In this document: piece by piece, positions 33,168 through 42,221 of the stretch
How positions within the stretch are numbered: position 1 is the first letter of the stretch
Layout: each line of letters opens with the position of its first letter
Assembly (NCBI GenBank): GCA_030913685.1
Contig: CP133187.1
Coordinates: 2,546,001 to 2,610,000, forward strand
DNA length: 64,000 bases
Source of the DNA: Oscillospiraceae bacterium MB24-C1
Lineage (GTDB): Bacteria > Bacillota > Clostridia > Oscillospirales > Ruminococcaceae
Direction: 5' to 3'
Translations under genes and position numbers: made by a program
Notes under the pieces: generated by a model
Told to the model about the DNA's origin: nothing
Seen by the model: the letters and a program-made list of their open reading frames with translations, nothing else
Database searches by the model: none

Positions 33168-33483
33168 ATCCGAGAGCATTCATTTGCTGTGCCGAGCAAA
33201 AACGGCAAAGATTGAGTTAGGGAGCCGCCGCCCATGTGGTGGCGGCTTAGCCCTACGATAACGCTACTTTAAAAAAGTGAGATAATAATCTTGCAGGGCT
33301 TGGGGCGGCGTCCCAAGCGTTTTCTATAAGTTAAAAGCGCAGAAAAGTGCGCAAAATCTGCTTGCGGTGGGTTTTGCGGGGAACACCCCCGCCGGGATTT
33401 CCCTTTAGAGGTGGGGATTTTCACTTTTGTACGTTTAAACTGCCACAACTATAAAATAACAAAGAAAAAAGGAGCAGCTCGCC
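33168..33483. other. Gap with three hairpins inside the sugar-acid cluster
   Basis: No gene. Three stable hairpins lie in it: AGCCGCCGCC/GGTGGCGGCT (33223-33247), GCTTGGG/CCCAAGC (33298-33318) and GCGGGG/CCCCGC (about 33373-33391). They suggest RNA processing or partial termination between the transporter and the enzyme genes. Confidence 0.55.
33298..33323 (+). terminator. Probable partial terminator between dctP and the dehydrogenase gene
   Basis: A 7-bp GC-rich stem GCTTGGG/CCCAAGC followed by GTTTTCT. Partial read-through would keep receptor mRNA more abundant than enzyme mRNA. Confidence 0.55.
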
Positions 33484-34509
33484 ATGAAAGCATTGGTATA
33501 TACAGGCCCTCTCAAAGTAGAGGTTTTAGAGGTTTCAGAACCCGTATCCAAGGCGGGGTGCTTAAAAATAAAAATGACCTACTGCGGTATCTGCGGTAGC
33601 GACATTGGCATCTATCTCGGCGGACATCCGCGCGCCAAAGCACCGCTTGTTCTGGGGCACGAATTTGTCGGCGAGGTTGTCGACGCCGCGCAGAGTCAGC
33701 GCGGTTTTAAAAACGGTGATAGGGTCGTCACTTATCCGCTCATCTCCTGCGGGTACTGCCTGCCTTGTCGCACCGGCAACGCGCATGTCTGCCGCACGCT
33801 TGGCCTCATCGGCATCGACACCGACGGCGGCATCTGCGAATCGGCCTACATAGACGAAAATGTGCTGTTTAAGGTACCGGAAAATCTCTCGGACAAGGCA
33901 GCCGCTGTGGTGGAGCCGCTGGCCGTCATTGTGCGCACCATCCATCAGGCGCGCTTTAAGGCGCTTGATTCCGCCGTCATCATCGGCGCTGGCCCCATCG
34001 GGCAATTGACGGCGCTGGCGTTAAAGCACATGGGCGTTTCCAAGGTGTTTATCTCCGACCTCGACCCCGTCCGCCTACAAAAAGCGGCGCGATATGGGGC
34101 CATTCCGGTCTGCACCAAGGACGAAAGCCTGATCGACGCCGTCTATGCTGCGACCGAGGGCGAGGGTGTCGACGTGGTGTTCGAGTGCAGCGGTGCGGAA
34201 TCTGCCGCGATAGAAATGACCAAACTCGTACGCATCGGCGGCACAGTGTGCATGACAGCCGTCCACAAAAAGCCGCATCTTGTGAACCTTCAGGAACTGA
34301 ATTTCCGCGAGGTGACGCTGGTTGGCAGCCGCGTTTACACCAAGGAGGAATTCAAAAGTGCCGTGGCGTTTGCTGCCGAAATCAGCGACGAGCTTGAAAC
34401 GCTCGTCTCGCACATTGTGCCTCTGCGCGACTCTGACAAAGTTTTTGATATGATCAAGGACCCCACGCTTGGCACCGTTAAAGTGCTGGTGGACTGTACG
34501 CAAATATAG
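33484..34509 (+). CDS. Zinc-dependent MDR dehydrogenase, idonate/sorbitol type
   Basis: A 341-residue medium-chain dehydrogenase. Catalytic zinc ligands lie in CGICGSDIGIY and LVLGHEFVGEV. The structural zinc pattern C-X2-C-X2-C-X7-C is in SCGYCLPCRTGNAHVC, and the NAD-binding loop is VIIGAGPIGQLTALALK near residue 170. The subgroup (L-idonate 5-dehydrogenase, galactonate or sorbitol dehydrogenases) oxidises a secondary hydroxyl of polyols or aldonates. Given the neighbouring KduD/IdnO-type reductase, gluconokinase and Gnd, L-idonate to 5-ketogluconate is the most coherent assignment. AAAGGAG precedes the ATG. Confidence 0.82.
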   Translation: MKALVYTGPLKVEVLEVSEPVSKAGCLKIKMTYCGICGSDIGIYLGGHPRAKAPLVLGHEFVGEVVDAAQSQRGFKNGDRVVTYPLISCGYCLPCRTGNAHVCRTLGLIGIDTDGGICESAYIDENVLFKVPENLSDKAAAVVEPLAVIVRTIHQARFKALDSAVIIGAGPIGQLTALALKHMGVSKVFISDLDPVRLQKAARYGAIPVCTKDESLIDAVYAATEGEGVDVVFECSGAESAAIEMTKLVRIGGTVCMTAVHKKPHLVNLQELNFREVTLVGSRVYTKEEFKSAVAFAAEISDELETLVSHIVPLRDSDKVFDMIKDPTLGTVKVLVDCTQI

Positions 34510-34533
34510 CTTAAAAGAACCGAGGGAAAAGCC

Positions 34534-35184
34534 ATGACAGAAACGACACTACAAACCATTTTAGAAAGCAAGGTCATCGCCATTGTGCGCGGCATTTCGG
34601 CACAGGGCGTGTGTGAACTCGCCCAAGCCATGAAGCAGGGCGGGCTGCGCTGCATCGAGGTCACGTTTGACCACACGAGCGAAGCGGCGCGGCAGGAGAC
34701 GCTAAAATCTATCTGCGCGATAAAAGCGCAGTTTGGTCACGAAATGTGTATCGGCGCGGGGACGGTGCTGTCGGTGGAGGACGTCGGTGAAGCGCAGCGC
34801 GCCGGGGCGGAATATATTATTTCGCCGAACACCGACGCGGCAGTCATAAAAGAGACCAAGCACTTGGGGTTGGTGTCAATTCCCGGGGCGTATACCCCCT
34901 CGGAGGTGGTGTTTGCGCACCAGTGTGGGGCAGACGTCGTAAAGCTGTTCCCGGCTGGGATATTGGGCGCGGCCTATATCAAGGCGCTTAAAGCACCTTT
35001 AAAGCACATCCCGATGATGGCGGTAGGCGGTGTGACGCCGCAGAACACGCCGGATTTTCTGACGGCGGGCGCTGTTGGCGTTGGCGTCGGCGGCAACCTC
35101 GTGTCGCCAAAGCTTGTAGCCGAGCGGCGCTTTGAAGAAATCGCCGCCATCGCGCGACAATATGCCGACGCGGTTCGGGGGTGA
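34534..35184 (+). CDS. KDPG/KHG aldolase (first copy)
   Basis: A 216-residue class I aldolase that splits 2-keto-3-deoxy-6-phosphogluconate to pyruvate and glyceraldehyde-3-phosphate. The catalytic glutamate is in CIEVTFDHTSE, the GAGTV turn in CIGAGTVLSVEDV, and the Schiff-base lysine in VVKLFPAGILG near residue 136. It is followed without a gap by a KDG-kinase gene, so the two steps KDG to KDPG to triose are adjacent. A second, clearly diverged aldolase lies at 37179. Confidence 0.93.
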   Translation: MTETTLQTILESKVIAIVRGISAQGVCELAQAMKQGGLRCIEVTFDHTSEAARQETLKSICAIKAQFGHEMCIGAGTVLSVEDVGEAQRAGAEYIISPNTDAAVIKETKHLGLVSIPGAYTPSEVVFAHQCGADVVKLFPAGILGAAYIKALKAPLKHIPMMAVGGVTPQNTPDFLTAGAVGVGVGGNLVSPKLVAERRFEEIAAIARQYADAVRG

Positions 35185-35189
35185 GTGGC

Positions 35190-36179
35190 ATGGCCGTGCG
35201 GGTTTATTATGACCTTGGTACCTCAAACGTGCGCATCTTTGTGCTGGATCGCGCGCTTAACGCGCTTTATACCGCCCGCCGGGCGCTGGGTGCGAAGGAT
35301 TCCGCCATCGTGGGGAATAATAGCGCGTTGATTGCGGGCATGAAAGAGATGTACGACGCGGCGCTTCAAGCACTCTCGCTCAACGATGCCGATGTGGTGC
35401 AAATTTACGCCTCGGGCATGGCGACCTCGCCCTATGGCTTTGAGGAGATTCCCCACTGCACGGTGCCGGTCACCGTCGCGGAATTTGCCCGTCGCGGTGT
35501 GTTCACACATCAAGAAAAAAAGGCGTTCAACCGTGAAATTCTACTCGTTGCGGGCATGAAGACGACGGCGGACGACATCGCGTTTGTCAACAACACACGC
35601 GGCGAGGAGATTGAGGTCGTCGGCGTGATGGCCGAGCTTGAAAAGCGTTTTGGCGACGAGCCCGTAGCGGTGATTCTGCCCGGTTCGCACACCCATGTTA
35701 TGCTAGTAGGGGCGGGGGCGATTAAGGGCATTGTCTCAAACTTTACCGGGGAGCTGTTTCACGCGCTTAAAACCCAGACGATTTTAGCGCCGGTGATGGA
35801 TACCGAATTTGACCGCCCCGACATCGACGCGCTGCTGATGGGCGCGCAGAACGCTGCGCATTTTGGCTTTAACCGCGCTTTGTACATTGGGCATGCCATG
35901 CGCTTATTTGGGGAAGGGGACACGCGCGCCCGCCGCTGCTATTGCGAGGGCGTGATCTCCGGCGGGATGATCACTGCGCTGGATTATTACTGCGAAAACG
36001 TCTGGCAGGGCTGCCAAAACGCCGCAATTGTTTCAAACGCCTACATGGGCGACGTGTTTTTGGCTCTGCTGACGCAGAGTCGCACCATTGAAAATGTGCA
36101 GCGGATTGAGATTGACGCCAACAAGAGCTACGCGCTCGAGGGGTTAAAACGCATCATCCGCTGCCGGGGAGAAGAGTGA
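35190..36179 (+). CDS. dgoK: 2-dehydro-3-deoxy-galactonokinase (DgoK family)
   Basis: A 329-residue kinase of the ASKHA fold that phosphorylates 2-keto-3-deoxy-galactonate or -gluconate. The N-terminal phosphate loop is YYDLGTSNVRIFVLD; further family blocks are LPGSHTHVMLVGAGAIKGIVSNFTGE split over residues 165-195 and CEGVISGGMI near 255. A GTG overlapping the aldolase stop codon (35181) is in frame, but CGGGGGTGAG is better placed for the ATG at 35190. Either way, coupling to the aldolase is tight. Product KDPG or its galacto isomer goes to the adjacent aldolases. Confidence 0.9.
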   Translation: MAVRVYYDLGTSNVRIFVLDRALNALYTARRALGAKDSAIVGNNSALIAGMKEMYDAALQALSLNDADVVQIYASGMATSPYGFEEIPHCTVPVTVAEFARRGVFTHQEKKAFNREILLVAGMKTTADDIAFVNNTRGEEIEVVGVMAELEKRFGDEPVAVILPGSHTHVMLVGAGAIKGIVSNFTGELFHALKTQTILAPVMDTEFDRPDIDALLMGAQNAAHFGFNRALYIGHAMRLFGEGDTRARRCYCEGVISGGMITALDYYCENVWQGCQNAAIVSNAYMGDVFLALLTQSRTIENVQRIEIDANKSYALEGLKRIIRCRGEE

Positions 36180-36181
36180 AT

Positions 36182-37132
36182 ATGAAGAAAGTGATGATTA
36201 CCTCCCGCTCGTTCGGGTCCATCGACGATACGCCGATGGATATTTTAAAGGACGCGGGCTACGAGATTGTCCTGCGGGGCAAAGATTTTGACCAGCAGAA
36301 ATTTAATGCCGAGATTGCGGATTATGATGCGCTGGTCATCGGCGCGCACGATTTTCCTGCCGAGGTGCTGGCGGGCTGCAAAAAGCTCAAAATTATCTGC
36401 AAGCACGGGGCGGGATTGGATAATATTCCGATTGAGGCGGCCAAGGCGCAGGGTATTATGGTTTGTAATGTGCCGGGGACCAATGCCAACGCTGTGGCTG
36501 ACCTGACCTTCGGCCTGATGCTCTGCTGTGCGCGGCAAATTGTCGCCGCCAACAACCGGGTACACACCGGCGCGTGGAAAACCATAACCGGAACCGATGT
36601 CTACGCCAAGACGCTGGGGCTTTTAGGCTTTGGCGCAATCGCTAAAAATGTGGCACGGCGGGCGGCGGGCTTTAATATGAAGGTGTTGGCTTACGACCCG
36701 TTTATTAAAACGCTGCCCGAAGAGTTTTCACACGTGACGTTGTGTGATAATATCATGGAGGTCATTTCGCAGTGCGATTTTCTATCGTTGCACCTGCCGC
36801 TGACCGATGAGACGCGCGGCATGATTGGGGCTAAGGAGCTTTCTGCGATGAAGCAGGGGGCATATCTCATCAACGCGGCGCGCGGCGGCATTGTCGATGA
36901 AAAAGATTTATACAACGCGCTGGTTTCAGGGCGCCTGGCTGCTGCGGCGATGGATGTCTCAGAAAAAGAGCCGATCGACCCCGCCAATCCGCTGCTGACG
37001 CTTGAAAATGTCGTTATTACGCCGCATCTGGGCATGTACTCCAAAGAGGCTATCGGCGCGGTGAGCACCATCTGTGCGCAGAACGCCGCCGCCATGCTGA
37101 CGGGTGAAGCGCTGCAATTTCGCGTGGTGTAA
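36182..37132 (+). CDS. D-2-hydroxyacid dehydrogenase (SerA/GhrB-like)
   Basis: A 316-residue NAD(P)-dependent reductase. The nucleotide-binding loop is GLLGFGAIAKNVARR near residue 145. The catalytic arginine is in INAARGGIVDE, the glutamate in SEKEPIDPANPL and the histidine in VVITPHLGMYS. In this operon a likely role is reduction of a 2-ketoaldonate such as 2-ketogluconate to gluconate (GhrB-like); 3-phosphoglycerate or glyoxylate are alternatives. A GTG at 36176 overlaps the upstream stop codon; the ATG at 36182 gives better spacing from GGGGAG. Confidence 0.85.
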   Translation: MKKVMITSRSFGSIDDTPMDILKDAGYEIVLRGKDFDQQKFNAEIADYDALVIGAHDFPAEVLAGCKKLKIICKHGAGLDNIPIEAAKAQGIMVCNVPGTNANAVADLTFGLMLCCARQIVAANNRVHTGAWKTITGTDVYAKTLGLLGFGAIAKNVARRAAGFNMKVLAYDPFIKTLPEEFSHVTLCDNIMEVISQCDFLSLHLPLTDETRGMIGAKELSAMKQGAYLINAARGGIVDEKDLYNALVSGRLAAAAMDVSEKEPIDPANPLLTLENVVITPHLGMYSKEAIGAVSTICAQNAAAMLTGEALQFRVV

Positions 37133-37178
37133 CGGCACTGATTATCAACAGCCCCTGTTATCATAAGGAGGAAGCAAT

Positions 37179-37826
37179 ATGCTGGACAAAGAAACAATTA
37201 TCAAACGTATCGAAGAAAAGGGCCTTGTCGCCGTTGTGCGCGCCGAAACTGCCGATCAGGCGCAGCGCATTACCGAGGCGTGTTTAGAAGGTGGCTGCGC
37301 CTCAATCGAGTTAACATTCACCGTGCCGGGTGCGCACCGTGTCATTGAAGCGTTGGCCAAGGCCTACACCCCTGACCAGATCATGCTGGGGGCGGGTACC
37401 GTGCTCGACAGCGAAACGGCGCGCATCGCCATTCTCTCGGGCGCGCAATATGTCGTCAGCCCCTGCTTTGACGCCGACGCGGCGAAGCTTTGCAACCGCT
37501 ACCGCCTGCCCTATATGGCGGGCTGCATGACGCTCAAAGAAGCGGTTACCGCAATGGAGGCGGGTTGTGATATTCTCAAAATCTTCCCCGGTGACCTGTT
37601 TGGCCCCAAGATTTTAAAGGCGATTCACGGGCCGATTCCCTACGCCAAGATGATGCCCACCGGTGGTGTCGATGTCAACAACGTTGCCGAGTGGATCAAG
37701 GCCGGTGCCGTCGCCGTGGGCGCGGGTGGCTCGCTGACCGCGGGCGCCAAGACCGGAGATTACGCAAAAATTACCGCTACCGCGCGCCAGTTCATTGCGA
37801 ACATTCAGTCGGCGCGCGGCGCTTAA
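37179..37826 (+). CDS. KDPG/KHG aldolase (second copy)
   Basis: A 215-residue class I aldolase, paralogous to the enzyme at 34534. The catalytic glutamate is in SIELTFTVPG, the GAGTV turn in MLGAGTVLDSE and the Schiff-base lysine in DILKIFPGDLFG. The residues after the lysine (PGDLFG versus PAGILG) and the phosphate-site region PTGGVDVNN differ from the first copy, so the two may prefer different epimers (KDPG versus KDPGal or hydroxy-ketoglutarate). AAGGAGG precedes the ATG. Confidence 0.92.
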   Translation: MLDKETIIKRIEEKGLVAVVRAETADQAQRITEACLEGGCASIELTFTVPGAHRVIEALAKAYTPDQIMLGAGTVLDSETARIAILSGAQYVVSPCFDADAAKLCNRYRLPYMAGCMTLKEAVTAMEAGCDILKIFPGDLFGPKILKAIHGPIPYAKMMPTGGVDVNNVAEWIKAGAVAVGAGGSLTAGAKTGDYAKITATARQFIANIQSARGA

Positions 37827-37835
37827 AGTACGCTT

Positions 37836-39224
37836 ATGGGGGCGTATCAGATCGGGCTGCTGGGCCTTGGCGTCATGGGCAGCAGTCTCGCTAAAAACCT
37901 GATCAACCACGGCTTTGTCACGGCGCTGACCAGTAAGAATGAAGCCGAGCGCGCTCGCTTTAACCACACGGGCGATTATAAAATTTTTGATTCAAACGAG
38001 GCATTTGTCGCCGCGCTGAAAAAGCCGCGTGTCATCTTTTTGATGGTTACAGCGGGCAAACCGGTGGATATGGTGATTGAAGCACTTTCTCCGCTGATGG
38101 AAGCGGGAGATGCGATCATCGACGGTGGCAACTCGTTTTATCAGGACACCAGCCGCCGCTATAATGCGCTGGCGGAAAAGGGCATCCACTATCTTGGCGT
38201 GGGCGTTTCGGGCGGTGAAAAAGGCGCGCTCGAAGGCCCGAGTATGATGGTGGGCGGAAGCCGTGCCGCGTGGGAAACTGCCCGCCCGTTTTTGACCGAG
38301 GTAGCAGCCAAAATCGCCGACGACACTCCCTGCTGCGACTATCTTGGGGCACAGGGCGCGGGGCATTATGTCAAAATGGTGCACAACGGTATCGAATACG
38401 GCATTTTGCAGCTCATTGCCGAAACCTATCAGCTTTTGACCAAGGGGATGGGCTATTCGGTTGCACAGGCTGCCGAGGTGTTCGCGCGCTGGCGCGAGGG
38501 GGCGCTCTCGAGCTACCTCATCGACATCACAGCACTGGTTCTGAGTAAAGCCGACGCTGACAGCGGTGAGCCGCTCATCACCAAAATCTGCGACATGGCC
38601 GGACAGAAGGGCACCGGCAACTGGACGCTGCTGGAGGGCATTGCACGCGGGGTCTATATCCCCACCATTGCCGAGGCGGTGTTTGCGCGCGCGCTTTCTC
38701 AGAAAAAGGCGCTGCGTCAGGCAAGTGTTGCGACATTGAGCGGCCCACAGAATAAAACTGAACTTACCGAGCTGATGCTGCAACAGGCGCTTCACGCGGG
38801 CATCGTCTGCTGCTATACACAGGGGTTGGAACTAATTGCGGCGGCAAGCGATGAGTTCGGGTGGAATATCGACCTCGAAAAGACCGTTTCGCTCTGGCGC
38901 GGGGGTTGCATTATTCGCAGCGTACTGCTTTTTGACATTATGGAGAGCTACCGCACACAGCAGGGGCTTCAAAACCTGATGTTAGCGCCACGCTTTGCCG
39001 CCCTGCTCAACGATTTGTCTGACGGTTGGCGCAAGACGGTGACGCAGGCCGCACAAAGCGGCATCGCCGCGCCGGCGTTGATCTCAACGCTGTCCTATTA
39101 CGACAGCTGCCGCACCGACCCCATGCCCACGGCGCTGGTGCAGGGGCTGCGTGACTGCTTCGGCGCGCACACCTATCACCGAGTGGATAAAGAGGGGTCT
39201 TTCCACACCGACTGGGAAAACTAA
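37836..39224 (+). CDS. gnd: 6-phosphogluconate dehydrogenase, decarboxylating
   Basis: A 462-residue enzyme converting 6-phosphogluconate to ribulose-5-phosphate. The NADP loop is GLLGLGVMGSSLAKNL, the substrate region is VSGGEKGALEGPSMMVGG and the catalytic lysine block is GAGHYVKMVHNGIEYG near residue 185. The C-terminal helical domain is complete (ISTLSYYDSCRTDPMPTAL). It is 9 bp after the aldolase gene with no clear ribosome site, so it may rely on translational coupling. Together with gluconokinase it sends gluconate into the pentose phosphate pathway. Confidence 0.95.
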   Translation: MGAYQIGLLGLGVMGSSLAKNLINHGFVTALTSKNEAERARFNHTGDYKIFDSNEAFVAALKKPRVIFLMVTAGKPVDMVIEALSPLMEAGDAIIDGGNSFYQDTSRRYNALAEKGIHYLGVGVSGGEKGALEGPSMMVGGSRAAWETARPFLTEVAAKIADDTPCCDYLGAQGAGHYVKMVHNGIEYGILQLIAETYQLLTKGMGYSVAQAAEVFARWREGALSSYLIDITALVLSKADADSGEPLITKICDMAGQKGTGNWTLLEGIARGVYIPTIAEAVFARALSQKKALRQASVATLSGPQNKTELTELMLQQALHAGIVCCYTQGLELIAAASDEFGWNIDLEKTVSLWRGGCIIRSVLLFDIMESYRTQQGLQNLMLAPRFAALLNDLSDGWRKTVTQAAQSGIAAPALISTLSYYDSCRTDPMPTALVQGLRDCFGAHTYHRVDKEGSFHTDWEN

Positions 39225-39240
39225 AAAAGGAGAAAACCGC

Positions 39241-39996
39241 ATGAACCTGTTTGATTTAACCGGAAAAAAGGCTATTGTCACCGGCGGAGCCGGCGGTCTG
39301 GGCCTTGGCATCACCGAAGGTCTGCTCGAAGCGGGGGCTGAGGTGGCCATTGTGGCCCGAAGCGCCGCCGCCGATGAGGCCGCCCGCGCCTTTTATGAAA
39401 AGGGCTACCGCTGTCATGCCGTGCGGGGCGACGTTTCCGATGCTTCCTCTCGCAAGGCGCTGTTCGAGCGGGCGGTGGCGGTGCTCGACGGGTTGGATAT
39501 TCTGGTGAATAACGCCGGAATTCAGCGCCGTCACCCTTCTGAGGAATTTCCGCTTGAGGACTGGCAGGCGGTGTTAGACACCAACCTGACCGCCTTGTTT
39601 GCCATGTGCCAGCTGGCCGGACAGTATTTTCTCCAAAACGGCGGCGGGAAAATCATCAACCTGGCGTCGATGCTCTCGTTCTTCGGGGGATACACCGTGC
39701 CGGCCTACGCCGCGGCCAAGGGCGGTGTGGCGCAGTTGACCAAGGCGCTGGCTAACGAGTGGGCGGGGCGGGGCATCTGTGTTAATGCCATTGCGCCCGG
39801 CTATATGGATACGCCGATGAATGTCGCGCTCATAAATGACCCGGTGCGAAACGACGAGATTCTAAAGCGAATCCCTGCTAAAAGATGGGGCACCCCAGCC
39901 GACATGAAAGGCCCGGCGGTGTTTTTAGCCAGCAGCGCGTCGGATTATCTCAATGGCGCGATCATTCCGGTGGACGGTGGCTATCTCGGGCGCTAA
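39241..39996 (+). CDS. SDR reductase, KduD/IdnO type
   Basis: A 251-residue classical short-chain dehydrogenase. The cofactor motif is VTGGAGGLGLGITEG, the NNAG motif is LVNNAGIQRRHPSEEFP, and the catalytic Ser-Tyr-Lys lie in LASMLSFFGG and PAYAAAKGG. The stretch NNAGIQRRHP is like gluconate 5-dehydrogenase (IdnO), while LASMLSFFGG and the C-terminus are like 2-deoxy-gluconate 3-dehydrogenase (KduD), so the substrate (5-ketogluconate or a 3-deoxy-diulosonate) is undecided. The frame is open upstream, but AAAAAAGGAG marks the ATG at 39241. Last gene of the cluster. Confidence 0.9.
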   Translation: MNLFDLTGKKAIVTGGAGGLGLGITEGLLEAGAEVAIVARSAAADEAARAFYEKGYRCHAVRGDVSDASSRKALFERAVAVLDGLDILVNNAGIQRRHPSEEFPLEDWQAVLDTNLTALFAMCQLAGQYFLQNGGGKIINLASMLSFFGGYTVPAYAAAKGGVAQLTKALANEWAGRGICVNAIAPGYMDTPMNVALINDPVRNDEILKRIPAKRWGTPADMKGPAVFLASSASDYLNGAIIPVDGGYLGR

Positions 39997-40032
39997 ACAG
40001 TCCTTTTAAACCAAGCACCTGATAATTTTGTG

Positions 40033-40077
40033 CGTTGGGGTGCGGCGGGTATCATACCTGCCGTACCCCGACGTTTT
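40033..40077 (+). terminator. Strong terminator of the sugar-acid cluster
   Basis: An 18-base stem, CGTTGGGGTGCGGCGGGT with ACCTGCCGTACCCCGACG (few mismatches), five-base loop, then TTTTT. Confidence 0.93.
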
Positions 40078-40239
40078 TATTCTCGACCGACCGTACGCAC
40101 GGCAGCGAATTTTAAGGATTTGAGGGAAATTCTGTTAGAAAAACAATTTTTTAGCTTTCAAACCGCAGGCGGGTTTGCTAATATAGAGTCAGATGCGCAA
40201 GTATCGGCGCTATAACAGGCTGTGAAAGGGGCGCACGCG

Positions 40240-42219
40240 GTGAGATTGATAAAAATTATTATATTTACGTTACTGTGCTGGGGCTTATTGTGCCCACAGG
40301 TCTTGGCGCTGGATACCGTTTTACGCGTTGCAGTTAACCCTAATCTGCCGCCGTTTCAGATGCGCCAGACCGACGGTGCGTTGATCGGTCTGCACATCGA
40401 CCTGATGAAAAGCATTGCCCAGCGCAATAACTATCTTGTGGAATACATTATCTGCGATACCAATTCCGCCTGTGAGCAGGCGCTTAAAAACGGCGAAGCA
40501 GATCTGATTTTGGGCGTCGTACTGCCGCCGTCTTTGGAACAGGGCGACCAGCTCACAGCTGAAATATCGCGTTCTCCGCTGTGTATGATCGTCCCGAAAA
40601 ATAAAGTCAAGGAATTGATTCCGGACAATGCGTTGGACGGACACCGGGCGGTGTTTGAGAAGGGGACCATCGGCTACTCCTTTATGTCGAGCCTTGGCAA
40701 CCTTTCTTATCACGTGGTGGCCGATCAGATGCGGGTTTTTGATGAGCTTTATTTGGCGGAATCTGACGTGGCGGTGGCGGTTAAAAGCAGCGCGGTGTTT
40801 TTGCTGAACGAGGCCGGATGTTCAGACGACTTTACTATTTTGCGCAACTATATGGTGCCGATTTCTTATACCATTAAGGTGGCACCGGGCAATAAGCAGC
40901 TGCGTGAGGAGCTTGACAGAGGCATCGAATTTCTGCGGGTGAGCGGCGAATATAACCGAATGTTTGATAGGTGGACCTTTGCGGAAAAAAGCAAACCGGC
41001 AGCGCTTGATTATCTGCGCCAGTACTGGTATATCACCGTTGGGCTGCCGCTGGTGCTGGGCTTTATCGGCTGGAGTAATTTGCAGATGAACAAAAAACTT
41101 AAATTGCAGGTGGCCGAAAAAACCTCCGAGCTGCAACAGACCAACGCAATGCTTGAGCTGCGACTTTTGCAGATACAAAATGATGCCGAGGTACAGCGCC
41201 GTATCATAGAAACCAGCCCGAACGCCATGTTGATTATCGACCCCGGCGGCGTTATTTTGATACTAAACAAAAGCGCCTGCAGAATCATGGGTGTGACGCC
41301 CAACATGGTGGGGGAGCCCATCACGAAAATTCCGTTATGCGAATTTTTGCTGCGCGAAAAATTCCAGCAGGTGATAAACGGGGTGGGATACCCAAACGAA
41401 ATTAAAAAATATATCGGCAACGGACACAGCTACCAGTACAGCATCTTCCCACTTTATGAGCTTAACAACATCAGCGGGGCATTACTGGAGGTTAAGGATA
41501 TCACGCAGGATGTCAATGACGCCCAGCAATTGTTAGAGCGTGAAAAGAACCGTGTGCTCAATCAGCTTGTTGCGGGTATTGCACATGAGATTAAAAATCC
41601 GCTGACCTCTATCAAGAATTTTGCGGTGTTATTAAAGCGCAAAAAGGACAACCCCCAGTTTCAGGAGTCTTTTTCCACCATTGTTCCGCAGGAGGTGGAG
41701 CGTATCAATCAGCTTGTCGAAAGCCTGATCGACTACGCCCGCCCGCACACGGCACAAAAGGATGAGACGTTGTTTGAAGAAGCGGTGCGCCCCTGCATCT
41801 TTTTGGTCAAGGGCATGCGTTTTGCGTCCTCGGTGGATTTTTGTGTGGAGATTCAGCCGGGGCTGACGCTGTTGGCCGACCCCAACCAGCTCAAACAGAT
41901 CATCTTAAATCTGCTGCTCAACGCGGTAGAATCGCTAGAGCAAAAAAGCAAGCAACATCCCGGGTTTTTATCGAAGCTCAACATTCACGCTTTATCAATG
42001 GGCGGCGGCGCGACGGTGTTAACGGTGGCGGATAATGGCATGGGTATGTCTCAGGACATTATCAATAAGGCTACCGAGCCATTTTTCACAACCAAAACCA
42101 CCGGCACCGGCATGGGGCTGGCGATCACACGTCAGTTTGTAGAAGAAAACAACGGTAGACTGGTTATCGACAGTGTAGAAATGCATTTTACCAGTGTAAC
42201 AATCTATTTCGGGAGGTAG
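40240..42219 (+). CDS. Sensor histidine kinase with amino-acid-binding extracellular domain and PAS
   Basis: A 659-residue membrane kinase. After a signal-type helix (to about residue 25), residues 28-255 form a periplasmic-binding-protein type 3 domain (LRVAVNPNLPPFQMRQTDGA), which in this family binds amino acids. A transmembrane helix near 268-288, a coiled coil and a PAS domain (about 315-420) follow. The H-box is GIAHEIKNPLTS; the ATP lid has NQLKQIILNLLLNAVES, ADNGMGM and GTGMGLAI. I place the start at the GTG at 40240, with AAAGGGG eight bases before; a GTG six codons upstream is possible. It is two bases from the response-regulator gene. Confidence 0.9.
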   Translation: MRLIKIIIFTLLCWGLLCPQVLALDTVLRVAVNPNLPPFQMRQTDGALIGLHIDLMKSIAQRNNYLVEYIICDTNSACEQALKNGEADLILGVVLPPSLEQGDQLTAEISRSPLCMIVPKNKVKELIPDNALDGHRAVFEKGTIGYSFMSSLGNLSYHVVADQMRVFDELYLAESDVAVAVKSSAVFLLNEAGCSDDFTILRNYMVPISYTIKVAPGNKQLREELDRGIEFLRVSGEYNRMFDRWTFAEKSKPAALDYLRQYWYITVGLPLVLGFIGWSNLQMNKKLKLQVAEKTSELQQTNAMLELRLLQIQNDAEVQRRIIETSPNAMLIIDPGGVILILNKSACRIMGVTPNMVGEPITKIPLCEFLLREKFQQVINGVGYPNEIKKYIGNGHSYQYSIFPLYELNNISGALLEVKDITQDVNDAQQLLEREKNRVLNQLVAGIAHEIKNPLTSIKNFAVLLKRKKDNPQFQESFSTIVPQEVERINQLVESLIDYARPHTAQKDETLFEEAVRPCIFLVKGMRFASSVDFCVEIQPGLTLLADPNQLKQIILNLLLNAVESLEQKSKQHPGFLSKLNIHALSMGGGATVLTVADNGMGMSQDIINKATEPFFTTKTTGTGMGLAITRQFVEENNGRLVIDSVEMHFTSVTIYFGR

Positions 42220-42221
42220 CT

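Noticed and set aside
37992-38795. A 267-codon antisense frame within gnd
   Set aside because: It is a shadow of 6-phosphogluconate dehydrogenase; no ribosome site.
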